DNA from: Catonia carolina
Lineage: Eukaryota > Arthropoda > Insecta > Hemiptera > Achilidae
Reading direction: 5' to 3'
DNA: 64,000 nt
Assembly: GCA_035578175.1 (NCBI GenBank)
Contig: JAQMRL010000012.1
Coordinates: 21,634,671 to 21,698,670, forward strand
In this document: piece by piece, positions 48,375 through 60,627 of the stretch
Position numbering within the stretch: the first letter of the stretch is position 1
How the letters are laid out: the number at the start of each line of letters is the position of its first letter
Notes under the pieces: model-generated
Told to the model about the DNA's origin: nothing
The model's database searches: none
Seen by the model: the letters and a program-made list of their open reading frames with translations, nothing else
Translations under genes and position numbers: made by a program

Positions 48375-49423
48375 AAAGCATTTGACAATCTGGACTGGAG
48401 TAAAATGTTTAAAACATTGAAAAGGCTAGGAATTAAATACAAAGAAAGGAAAGTTATCTACAGTCTGTATAAGAATCAAACGGCTGTTTTGAGAATCGAG
48501 GGGTACGAAAAAGAGGCTGCTGTAAGAAAAGGTGTACGACAAGTTTGTTCTTTGTCACCACTACTTTTTAACTTGTATATAGAAGAGACTATAAATGAAG
48601 TGAAGGAGAATTTTACGTAGGAATAAAAATTCAAGGAGAAACAATAAAAATGTTGAGATTCGCCGATGATATAGTAGTATTAGCCGAGGCAAAGAATGAA
48701 CTAGAGGATGCCTTAAATGGAATGGATGAGATCTTGAGGAAGGATTACTTCATGAAAATTAATAAGAACAAAACGAAAGTGTTGTGCAGCAGCAAGAGTG
48801 GTTTAGAAGAGATGGGAAATTTAAAAGTAGGCAACGAAAACATACAGGAAGTTGGGGAATTCTGCTATCTAGGGAGTAAAATAACAAAGGATGGTAGAAG
48901 CACGAGTGATATCAAGAGTAGAATTGCTCAAGCTAGAAAAGCCTTTGAAATGAAAAACAGCTTACTGACTACAAACATTGATTTACAGATTAGGAAAAAT
49001 TTCTTAAAACATTATGTTTGGAGTGTAGCATTATACGGAAGTGAAACGTGGGTGATAGGGGCTGTAGAACGGAAGAGGATAGAAGCTTTTGAAATGTGGT
49101 GTTATAGGAAAATGTTAAAGATTAGGTGGGTGGACAAAATAAGTAATTTAGAGGTTCTTAGGCGAGTGGATGAAAAAAGAAGTATATGGAAGCATCTTAC
49201 CAAAAGAAGGGATAGGCTAGTGGGGCATATCCTAAGACATCCAGGTATTGGGCTATCAATAATGGAGGGTAACATTGAGGGAGTACATTGTAGAGGGAGG
49301 CAAAGATTAGAATATATAAAGCAAATTACAAAAGATGTAGGGTGTTACAGGTATGTAGATATGAAACGACTTGCGCAAGATAGAACAGGTTGGAGAACTG
49401 CATCAAACCAGTCGAGAGACTGA
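48375..49423 (+). pseudogene. LINE reverse transcriptase with frameshift, second of three in B5
   Basis: The first ATG is at 48405. It carries both lesions of the B3 copy: RQVCS in motif B and the one-base loss near 48610. The downstream frame resumes at 48650 with FADD intact. The poly(A) ends at 49437. Confidence 0.85.
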
Positions 49424-51703
49424 TGACAAAAAAAAAATTTCGAAAAAGGTTTTCTGGCTTTACTCTTATTTCATTAGTTCCTGTATTTTAAGATGGATGA
49501 AATTTATTGTGGCTTTAATGAAAAGGTAGAGTGTTAAACATTTTTTGCACGTAATTTGCTAGTTCCTGACCGTAAATATGTATTCATTGTTATCACAGAG
49601 TCAGCCAATTATATGACTAAACCACGTAAGAACAGAAGAGGTAGAGGTATATATGACAGTAGTCGGAGTTATCTCATCTGAGATTCATGAATTTCATTTT
49701 ACAATCAAACCCTGTTGATAATGAAATACCGGTGTCATTCGGAGAGTCGAAAGTACATGATTTTCCGAAGGACTCGCATCCTGATAAGTATAATTATAAA
49801 CGCTGTAAGAAGACCATGTAAACCAACTCAACTCATCTCACTCAGAAAAGATTTTAGAGGTTCAAACCACCTTGTCCGCTGCTTACCTAAAAAACAACTT
49901 TCATTGCACAACAATTTCAACAGCCTGCATTTTAGTTTACTGACAAATTGGATTGAAAATAAGTAATGTTATTAATCTACCTTGCTTAAGAGAACTCATG
50001 AATTGTTCGGTTTCGGAACGTTAAAAAGTCGCATCTGATAATGCTTATAAAATTGTAATATTCGAACAAGCTGCCTACATAAACACTGATTACAGGCCTA
50101 AAATTCTATAAAATCACAGCTATCGGGATCGTAATTTTTCTCCTTATACTTTCGCTACGACAATTAAGCGAATACAGTCGCCGAATTATTTTTTATTTAT
50201 CTCATCTGTACGAATCAGGTGTTAAAGGTTATAGTTTTACACTGCCTGTGTAGAAGATATAAATACTGCTTATAAATTTCCCGTTAACTAACAGATCCTA
50301 AATCAACGAAAAATAGACTTGACAAGACGTTACTTGACAAATCATTTTTGACCTACGCTTTTATTGTGTTTAAGAGAAACAAAAATATACGTATCAAAAT
50401 ATAACTGGTATTCAACAAACGTTCTATTAGGGTTGCGTGAGTAAGTCGGGCCAATTTGATTGTGATGCGCATGTGACGTCAACGGCTCAGGTAATAATTG
50501 CCCAATCAGAGGCTCGTATTTTCGGCCAATAAGAAAGCCCAGTTTTAACCAATCACAAGTCTTCTTTTGCGTCATTTTGATTGGTTAATATTGTCCAATC
50601 AGAGAGTTTTTTATTACTGTACTACGTCACACCGATGTCAACCAATGACAAAGTGTCTTGAGCGTTACGTCATTCGTTTGGATATGCTGCTTTCTGATTG
50701 GTCCGTACTGATTCTAGACGTCACGTCGAGTGTGATTGTAATATGAAGTCCACACCCAATGACAACTTCTAGTTAACGGTAGGGCAGAACATATGAAGGT
50801 ACCTTTTAATGAGATTTATAGTTTCTTGGTAAATATCACTTACGAAATATGAAGTACCCCATTGTAGAGATCTTTCGAGTTCTTAAGGAAATTAAAAATT
50901 GGTTTCTGTTGCTGCTAAATGTTAACACGGTTTTTTAAAAAATCACGAGTGTTCATTCGATACCGACACAAAGAAAAAAAACAAAAGAAGGTTATCTATT
51001 TTTCCTAGTTGTTCGATTTTTGTAACCTAATTTTTGGCCAGTAATGTATCATATTTTTAAGGGAATGACTTTATACAACTGTAAATAAATATTACGATAC
51101 GTAGAAGGCAGTTGAAAAATCTAATTCAAAATTTTTTGAGACGAAACAAAGTCAATATCCTACCGGGTAAGAAAATATACCTCATTAATCCGTTTTATAA
51201 CAAGAAAACTATTTTGCTCTACCAACGAGCATTAGTCGAAAAATAATAATCAACGGTTTGACTAAATGATAATATAATGGCCAATGTGATTTCGAGAAAC
51301 GTTTTCTGGCTTTACTCTGATTTCATTAGTTCCTGTATTTTAAGGTGGATGAAATTTTTTGTGGCCATAATGAAGAGGTAGAGTGTTAAAAATTTTTGGA
51401 ACGTAATTTGCTAGTTTCTGCAGGAAATAAATGTATTCATTTTTATCACAGGGTCAGCCAATTATATGACTAAAGCACGTAAGAACAGAAGAGGTAGAGG
51501 TATAAATGACACTAGTCAGGGTCATATTATCTGAGATTCATGAATTTCATTTTACAATCAAACCGTTTTGATAATGAAATACAGGTGTCATTCGGAGAGT
51601 CGAAAGAACATGATTTTACGAAGGACCGGCATTCTTATAAGTATAATTATAAATGCTGTGAGAAGACCATGTAAACCAACTCAACTCATCTCACTCAGAA
51701 AAG

Positions 51704-52752
51704 AAAGCATTTGACAATCTGGACTGGAGTAAAATGTTTAAAACATTGAAAAGGCTAGGAATTAAATACAAAGAAAGGAAAGTTATCTACAGTCTGTATA
51801 AGAATCAAACGGCTGTTTTGAGAATCGAGGGGTACGAAAAAGAGGCTGCTGTAAGAAAAGGTGTACGACAAGGTTGTTCTTTGTCACCACTACTTTTTAA
51901 CTTGTATATAGAAGAGACTATAAATGAAGTGAAGGAGAATTTTACGTAGGAATAAAAATTCAAGGAGAAACAATAAAAATGTTGAGATTCGCCGATGATA
52001 TAGTAGTATTAGCCGAGGCAAAGAATGAACTAGAGGATGCCTTAAATGGAATGGATGAGATCTTGAGGAAGGATTACTTCATGAAAATTAATAAGAACAA
52101 AACGAAAGTGTTGTGCAGCAGCAAGAGTGGTTTAGAAGAGATGGGAAATTTAAAAGTAGGCAACGAAAACATACAGGAAGTTGGGGAATTCTGCTATCTA
52201 GGGAGTAAAATAACAAAGGATGGTAGAAGCACGAGTGATATCAAGAGTAGAATTGCTCAAGCTAGAAAAGCCTTTGAAATGAAAAACAGCTTACTGACTA
52301 CAAACATTGATTTACAGATTAGGAAAAATTTCTTAAAACATTATGTTTGGAGTGTAGCATTATACGGAAGTGAAACGTGGGTGATAGGGGCTGTAGAACG
52401 GAAGAGGATAGAAGCTTTTGAAATGTGGTGTTATAGGAAAATGTTAAAGATTAGGTGGGTGGACAAAATAAGTAATTTAGAGGTTCTTAGGCGAATGGAT
52501 GAAAAAAGAAGTATATGGAAGCATCTTACCAAAAGAAGGGATAGGCTAGTGGGGCATATCCTAAGACATCCAGGTATTGGGCTATCAATAATGGAGGGTA
52601 ACATTGAGGGAGTACATTGTAGAGGGAGGCAAAGATTAGAATATATAAAGCAAATTACAAAAGATGTAGGGTGTTACAGGTATGTAGATATGAAACGACT
52701 TGCGCAAGATAGAACAGGTTGGAGAACTGCATCAAACCAGTCGAGAGACTGA
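51704..52752 (+). pseudogene. LINE reverse transcriptase with frameshift, third of three in B5
   Basis: The first ATG is at 51734. It has the same one-base loss near 51940 but keeps the normal RQGCS of motif B. Val255 is changed to Met. It therefore has only one of the two lesions seen in the second copy. The poly(A) ends at 52766. Confidence 0.85.
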
Positions 52753-54205
52753 TGACAAAAAAAAAATTTCGAAAAAGGTTTTCTGGCTTTACTCTTATTT
52801 CATTAGTTCCTGTATTTTAAGATGGATGAAATTTATTGTGGCTTTAATGCAAAGGTAGAGTGTTAAACATTTTTTGCACGTAATTTGCTAGTTCCTGACC
52901 GTAAATATGTATTTATTGTTATCACAGAGTCAGCCAATTATATGACTAAACCACGTAAGAACAGAAGAGGTAGAGGTATATATGACAGTAGTCGGAGTTA
53001 TCTCATCTGAGATTCATGAATTTCATTTTACAATCAAACCCTGTTGATAATGAAATACCGGTGTCATTCGGAGAGTCGAAAGTACATGATTTTCCGAAGG
53101 ACTCGCATCCTGATAAGTATAATTATAAACGCTGTAAGAAGACCATGTAAACCAACTCAACTCATCTCACTCAGAAAAGATTTTAGAGGTTCAAACCACC
53201 TTGTCCGCTGCTTACCTAAAAAACAACTTTCATTGCACAACAATTTCAACAGCCTGCATTTTAGTTTACTGACAAATTGGATTGAAAATAAGTAATGTTA
53301 TTAATCTACCTTGCTTAAGAGAACTCATGAATTGTTCGGTTTCGGAACGTTAAAAAGTCGCATCTGATAATGCTTATAAAATTGTAATATTCGAACAAGC
53401 TGCCTACATAAACACTGATTACAGGCCTAAAATTCTATAAAATCACAGCTATCGGGATCGTAATTTTTCTCCTTATACTTTCGCTACGACAATTAAGCGA
53501 ATACAGACGCCGAATTATTTTTTATTTATCTCATCTGTACGAATCAGGTGTTAAAGGTTATAGTTTTACACTGCCTGTGTAGAAGATATAAATACTGCTT
53601 ATAAATTTCCCGTTAACTAACAGATCCTAAATCAACGAAAAATAGACTTGACAAGACGTTACTTGACAAATCATTTTTGACCTACGCTTTTATTGTGTTT
53701 AAGAGAAACAAAAATATACGTATCAAAATATAACTGGTATTCAACAAACGTTCTATTAGGGTTGCGTGAGTAAGTCGGGCCAATTTGATTGTGATGCGCA
53801 TGTGACGTCAACGGCTCAGGTAATAATTGCCCAATCAGAGGCTCGTATTTTCGGCCAATAAGAAAGCCCAGTTTTAACCAATCACAAGTCTTCTTTTGCG
53901 TCATTTTGATTGGTTAATATTGTCCAATCAGAGAGTTTTTTATTACTGTACTACGTCACACCGATGTCAACCAATGACAAAGTGTCTTGAGCGTTACGTC
54001 ATTCGTCAGGATATGCTGCTTTTTGATTGGTCCGTACTGATTCTGGGCGTCACTTTGAGTATGATTGTAATATAAAGTCCACACCCAATGACAACTTCCA
54101 GTTAACGGTAGGGCAGAACATATTATGAAGGTACCTTTCAATGAGTTATATAGTTTCTAGGTAAATATCACTTACCAAATATGTAGTAGGCCTAGTCTAT
54201 ATTTT

Positions 54206-56073
54206 CGGATTTGTGAAAGGCACAAATAGTGTGAAAGAAATAAAAATTCGTTGAGTAACGCTCTCTAATGATTATTTTCTTGTTGATTTAGGAACTGTTC
54301 GTTAACTCAAAACGTATGATAAAAATATACACGTTCTGCGCCAATAGTGTAAAACTCCAATCAGCAATTCATTCCTCCTTAAGAAACGTTAGAAAAATCG
54401 TTGAGCATTGCTCTCTGTTTATTATTGCTATAGTCAAAATTCAAGCACAAAAATTTTAATAATTCTTAGAAATAAAACCGTGCGTATTTATGTACTACGC
54501 TTATGTTATTTAAGGAAGATGTTGGTTTGAACATTAAATTTAATAAACTCATATCAGATTATATTTTTTGTACGATAAGTAAGATTAAATTTGTACGTTC
54601 TTTCATAACGACTTTGATAACATCCTTTCTTACAAATCTGATTTTTTAAATTACTTAAAATTAGGTAAATAATGAGATGTTAAATACTCGGCACAATTAA
54701 TTTGAGTTTTTAGATCATTAGGGTAGAAGTTAGTTCAAACATTTACAAGTTATCTGAAATAAACTGAAAAGTTAATTGGGTTACATTTTTTGGTTTGTAA
54801 CCGTATGTTTCAGTAGAAAAGTCATTTGATGAGCAAAGCAGGCCTTCTAAAAAATTTTCACTTCGCACCTTGCAAATGCGTCTTTAATATATTCACACTG
54901 CAAGGTCTAACGGTATAAAAATCTACTGTCATATGAAGAAGGTCTAAAAGTGTTTATTTCACCAGTACTTCTTATGTTGTTATAATGTTTTAGTCGAAAA
55001 TTGCTTCATTCTTGAAGAAAAGAGAAGTATTATTTTAGCCGTGGAAGTAGCAGTTGAAATTTAAAAATATTTAACAGTTTAATGTTTCATATAGGCAATA
55101 TTAATTTTCGCATCATAAAATAAAATAATGAAAAGAACTGCGAATAAGCGCGGAGAAATGTCAAAAATATTGCCTAGAAATTTTTCACATCGTTAACCGT
55201 TTTTAGTGTGACTGATTGTCGTTAAAAGGGCACAATTTATATTTTGCTCTTACTAGGTATTGTTCAAGTATATTGTAAATTTCAGTTTGGTAATGCCGGC
55301 GATTCTACTGACGATTACTTGACAAAAAAAACTTTAGAGACGTCCTTATTTGAATAAACTTTAATATACAATGAAAAAATCACAATGTGTTACGTTCGTA
55401 TAGTAGTGTTTGCATGGTAGCCGAGAAAATAATGTCTTAAATTTAAGCAAGCTTGTGTGTGTAAACGCAATCTATTCTTGTGCTTCCTTTTTGTGAATTT
55501 TAATTTTTTATACTGTGAAAACAGTATAAATATACTGCTGTTTCATACAAATAACGATATTCATTCCGTACTCGGAAGACCTTAACAATTTTGAAAATGT
55601 TTTTCGTAGGCGTTTTAATTCTGGAAAGTATAGCATTTCAGTAGACGTTATTGTTTAATATTCGGCCGCATCGTTAACTGGGCGGTGACAATGGGCGGAT
55701 ATATGTAAAAATGTAAGTCGACGTCACGCGCAGGAACAGTACCGGACCAATCAGGAAGCTCGATACTGACAAATAACGTAATACTGATTGAGACGTTTTC
55801 ATTGGTCGATATCGGATGACGTAGTGAACTATAATGAGCCTTCTGATTGGACAATATTAACCATTCAAAGTGACGCCTAAGAAGACATCTGATTGGTTAG
55901 GTTTGGAGATTTTTCATTGGTTAAAAATACTACACTCTGATTGGTCCTATATTATATCTGCCTTTGACGTTACACGCGCGTTGCCGTCATTGTAGGCCGC
56001 CTTACTTGCAAGACCTAAATAATTATTTTTTTCTACTGTACATCAGTTCTATTATATTTTAGTAGTATATTTT
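54206..56073 (+). repeat. A monomer A8 (A1/A2 hybrid)
   Basis: 1868 bp. The left part is variant I with the post-B start CGGATTTGTGAAAGG and CATCATAAAATAAAATAATG. From about 55230 on it is variant II and has the CCATT and GACGTTACACG marks of A2. The switch lies between about 55200 and 55330. Cluster: 55719-55991. No gene is seen. Confidence 0.9.
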
Positions 56074-57942
56074 CGGATATGTTAAAGACACAAATAGTGC
56101 GAAAGAAATAAAAATTCGTTAAGTAACGCTCTCTAATGATTATTTCTTTGTTGATTTAGGAACTGATAGTTAATTTAAAACGTATAATAAAAATATACAC
56201 ATTATGCGCCAATAGTGTAAAACTCCAATCAGCAATTCATTCCTCCTTAAAAAACGTTAGAAAAATCGTTGTGCATTGCTCTCTGTTTATTTTTGCTATA
56301 GTCAAAATTCAAGCACAAAAATTATAATAATTCTTAGAAATAAAACCGTGCGTATTTATGTACTACGCTTATGTTATTTAAGGAAGATGTTGGTTTGAAC
56401 ATTAAATTTAATAAACTCTTATCAGATTATATTTTTTGTACGATTAGTAAGATTAAATTTGTACGTTCTTTCATAACGACTTTGATAACATCCTTTCTTA
56501 CAAATCTGATTTTTTAAATTACCTAAAATTAGGTAAATAATGAGATGTTAAATACTCGGCACAATTAATTTGAGTTTTTAGATCATTAGGGTAGAAGTTA
56601 GTTCAAACATTTACAAGTTATCTGAAATAAACTGAAAAGTTAATTGGGTTACATTTTTTGGTTTGTAATCGTATGTTTCAGTAGAAAAGTCAATTGATGA
56701 GCAAAGCAGGCCTTCTAAAAAATTTTCACTTCGCACCTTGCAAATGCGTCTTTAATATATTCACACTGCAAGGTCTAACGGTATAAAAATCTACTGTCAT
56801 ATGAAGAAGGTCTAAAATTGTCTATTACACCAGTACTTCTTATGTTGTTATAATGTTTTAGTCGAAAATTGCTTCATTCTTGAAGAAAACAGAAGTATTA
56901 TTTTAGCCGTGGAAGTAGCAGTTGAAATTTAAAAAATATTTAACAGTTTAATGTTTCATATAGGCAATATTAATTTTCGCATTATAATATAAAATAATGA
57001 AAAGAACTGCGAATAAGTGCGGAGAAATTTCAAAAATATTGCCTAGAAATTTTTCATATCGTTAACCGTTTTTAGTGTGACTGATTGTCGTTAAAAGGGC
57101 ACAATTTATATTTTGCTCTTACTAGGTATTGTTCAAGTATATTGTAAATTTCAGTTTGGTAATGCCGGCGATTCTACTGACGATTACTTGACAAAAAAAA
57201 CTTTAGAGACGTCCTTATTTGAATAAACTTTAATATACAATGAAAAAATCACAATGTGTTACGTTCGTATAGTAGTGTTTGCATGGTAGCCGAGAAAATA
57301 ATGTCTTAAATTTAAGCAAGCTTGTGTGTGTAAACGCAATCTATTCTTGTGCTTCCTTTTTGTGAATTTTAATTTTTTATACTGTGAAAACAGTATAAAT
57401 ATACTGCTGTTTCATACAATTAACGATATTCATTAAGTACTCGGAAGACCTTAACAAGTTTAAAAATGTTTTTGGTATGCGTTTTAATTCTGGAAAGTAT
57501 AGCATTTCAGTAGACGTTATTGTTTAATATTCGGCCGTATCGTTAACTGGGCGGTGACAATGGGCGGATATATGTAAAAATGTAAGTCGACGTCACGCGC
57601 AGGAACAGTACCGGACCAATCAGGAAGCTCGATACTGACAAATGACGTAATACTGATTGAGACGTTTTCATTGGTCGATATCGGATGACGTAGTGAACTA
57701 TAATGAGCCTTCTGATTGGACAATATTAACCAATCAAAGTGACGCCTAAGAAGACATCTGATTGGTTAGGTTTGGAGATTTTTCATTGGTTAAAAATACA
57801 ACACTCTGATTGGTCCTATATTATATCTGCTTTTGACGTCACACGCGCGTTGCCGTCATTGTAGGCCGCCTTACTTGCAAGACCTAAATAATTATTTTTT
57901 TCTACTGTACATCAGTTCTATTATATTTTAGTAGTATATTTT
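56074..57942 (+). repeat. A monomer A9 (A3-like)
   Basis: 1869 bp. It shares CATTAAGTACTCGG (near 57431) with A3 only. Cluster: 57588-57860. No gene is seen. Confidence 0.9.
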
Positions 57943-59811
57943 CGGATATGTTAAAGACACAAATAGTGCGAAAGAAATAAAAATTCGCTAAGTAACGCTC
58001 TTTAATGGATATTTCTTTGTTGATTTAGGAACTGATAGTTAACTCAAAACGTATAATAAAAATATACACGTTCTGCGCCAATAGTGTAAAACTCCAATCA
58101 GCAATTCATTCCTCCTTAAAAAACGTTATAAAAATCGTTGTGCATTGCTCTCTGTTTATTTTTGCTATAGTCAAAATTCAAGCACAAAAATTATAATAAT
58201 TCTTAGAAATAAAACCGTGCGTATTTATGTACTACGCTTATGTTATTTAAGGAAGATGTTGGTTTGAACATTAAATTTAATAAACTCTTATCAGATTATA
58301 TTTTTTGTACGATAAGTAAGATTAAATTTGTACGTTCTTTCATAACGACTTTGATAACATCCTTTCTTACAAATCTGATTTTTTAAATTACCTAAAATTA
58401 GGTAATCAATGAGATGTTAAATACTCGGCACAATTAATTTGAGTTTTTAGATCATTAGGGTAGAAGTTAGTTCAAACATTTACAAGTTATCTGAAATAAA
58501 CTGAAAAGTTAATTGGGTTACATTTTTTGGTTTGTAATCGTATGTTTCAGTAGAAAAGTCATTTGATGAGCAAAGCAGGCCTTCTAAAAAATTTTCACTT
58601 CGCACCTTGCAAATGCGTCTTTAATATATTCACACTGCAAGGTCTAACTGTATAAAAATCTACGGTCATATGAAGAAGGTCTAAAAGTGTTTATTACACC
58701 AGTACTTCTTATGTTGTTATAATGTTTTAGTCGAAAATTGCTTCATTCTTGAAGAAAACAGAAGTATTATTTTAGCCGTGGAAGTAGCAGTTGAAATTTA
58801 AAAAATATTTAACAGTTTAATGTTTCATATAGGCAATATTAATTTTCGCATTATAATATAAAATAATGAAAAGAACTGCGAATAAGTGCGGAGAAATTTC
58901 AAAAATATTGCCTAGAAATTTTTCATATCGTTAACCGTTTTTAGTGTGACTGATTGTCGTTAAAAGGGCACAATTTGTATTTTGCTCTTACTAGGTATTG
59001 TTCAAGTATATTGTAAATTTCAGTTTGGTAATGCCGGTGATTCTACTGACGATTACTTGACAAAAAAAAACTTTAGAGACGTCCTTATTTGAATAAACTT
59101 TAATATACAATGAAAAAATCACAATGTGTTACGTTCGTATAGTAGTGTTTGCATGGTAGCCGAGAAAATAATGTCTTAAATTTAAGCAAGCTTGTATGTG
59201 TAAACGCAATCTATTCTTGTGCTTCCTTTTTAAGAATTTTAATTTTTCATACTGTGAAAAGCAGTATAAATATATTGCTGTTTCATACAATTAACCATAA
59301 TCATTCCGTACTCGGAAGACCTTAACAAGTTTAAAAATGTTTTTGGTAGGCGTTTTAATTCTGGAAAGTATAGCATTTCAGTAGACGTTATTGTTTAATA
59401 TTCGGCCGTATCGTTAACTGGGCGGTGACAATGGGTGGATTTATGTAAAAATGTAAGTCGACGTCACGCGCAGGAACAGTACCGGACCAATCAGGAAGCT
59501 CGATACTGACAAATGACGTAATACTGATTAAGACGTTTTCATTTGTCGATATCGGATGACGTAGTGAACTATAATGAGCCTTCTGATTGGACAATATTGA
59601 CCAATCAAAGTGACGCCTAAGAAGACATCTGATTGGTTAGGTTTGGAGATTTTTCATTGGTTAAAAATACTACACTCTGATTGGTCCTATATTATATCTG
59701 CCTTTGACGTCACACGCGCGTTGCCGTCATTGTAGGCCGCCTTACTTGCAAGACCTAAATAAATTTTTTTTTTACTGTACAGCAGTTCTATTATATTTTA
59801 GTAGTATATTT
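57943..59811 (+). repeat. A monomer A10 (A4-like)
   Basis: 1869 bp. It has CTCTTTAATG near 57998 like A4, a variant II body and a variant I end. One CCAAT box is lost (CATTTGTC near 59540). Cluster: 59459-59731. Its last six bases, ATATTT (59806-59811), are the left copy of the LTR target duplication. Confidence 0.9.
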
Positions 59812-60627
59812 TGACACTTATTGCTAAGGTCCGTTTCGGGATCTAGGTTATTAAATAATTCATACGCTAAAGTTTACAAATTACAAATATTTATTAGACT
59901 AAAAGATTACAAAATAAATGATTAAACTAATTATAATTAAATAACACAATAAATGATTTAATAATTCACTTAAACTTGATAATAAACAATAAATAACTTA
60001 CAATCACTTTTATAGCTTAAACAGACATACAAAACATAGAAATTGAATTCACATTAACTTTACCCATTAACTTTATAATACACTCACAAAAGGCTTTACA
60101 CAATAGACTCACAGACAGTGTTAGAATCGTCGACTGACACAATGTTCGGTACGCGCCTACCTACGTCCGTTTGACATTCGTCAAAGATCAAACGATTACT
60201 GACTGACCGCACTCGGGGGTCTCTTTTTATACCTACTCATTTATAAAGATTGTTCCAGAATAAAGCAGTGAAATCTACTCAAGTAAAAAAATAATAACTC
60301 TGTATTAATGAATGCTAGAAAAATCCTTTTGTTAACAAGTCAACTACTGTAAATAGAAAACGTAAACAACCTCATAAACAACTTCATAAAAATAGCTGTA
60401 CACAATAGTATACCTGAAATTTTATAATAGGCGTACTACACGATAGTTTTTACAACTATTGTGAATAGACACATCTTTATGGTCGTCATTGTAAAATTGT
60501 CATTCACAATTGATATATTATTATTTCTTTATTACTCTCTCTTGTTGTAACTATTATTTCACACTCTATACTATTTCATGAATGGATTTCTGGAACATTC
60601 GTGATCCGTCTGGTCGATTCTGTTACA
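59812..60627 (-). mobile_element. Solo LTR of an LTR retrotransposon
   Basis: 816 bp inserted exactly at an A/A junction. It has TG...CA ends on either strand; the minus strand starts TGTAACAGAATCG and ends GCAATAAGTGTCA. It is flanked by ATATTT at 59806-59811 and 60628-60633, and intact A/A junctions carry a single ATATTT, so this is a 6-bp target duplication. The minus strand has TATAAAAA (60224-60231), overlapping TCAGT initiators with A at 60204 and 60200 (27 and 31 nt from the TATA start), and AATAAA at 59890-59895 further on. This gives the transcription direction. No internal region remains, so it is a solo LTR left by LTR-LTR recombination. The superfamily is not assigned. Confidence 0.85.
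60198..60231 (-). promoter_or_regulatory. LTR core promoter
   Basis: TATAAAAA lies 27-31 nt ahead of two overlapping TCAGT initiators on the minus strand, the standard arthropod core promoter spacing. Transcription would run leftward into A10. The matching site in the partial LTR is at about 48-81. Confidence 0.6.

Larger units (their letters stand above)
41315..54205. repeat. Enlarged B composite unit B5
   Basis: 12.9 kb, about twice a normal B. The left half is standard through the first LINE. The segment 'LINE plus following C module' then occurs three times, with LINE start codons at 45324, 48405 and 51734 (periods 3081 and 3329 bp). The C tracts after each LINE start at 46358, 49438 and 52767. 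The first is cut at 47600, where it jumps into the linker. The second switches from C3 to C1 type near 50680. Clusters: 44042-44350, 47371-47600 (truncated), 50451-50760 and 53780-54089. Confidence 0.8.
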
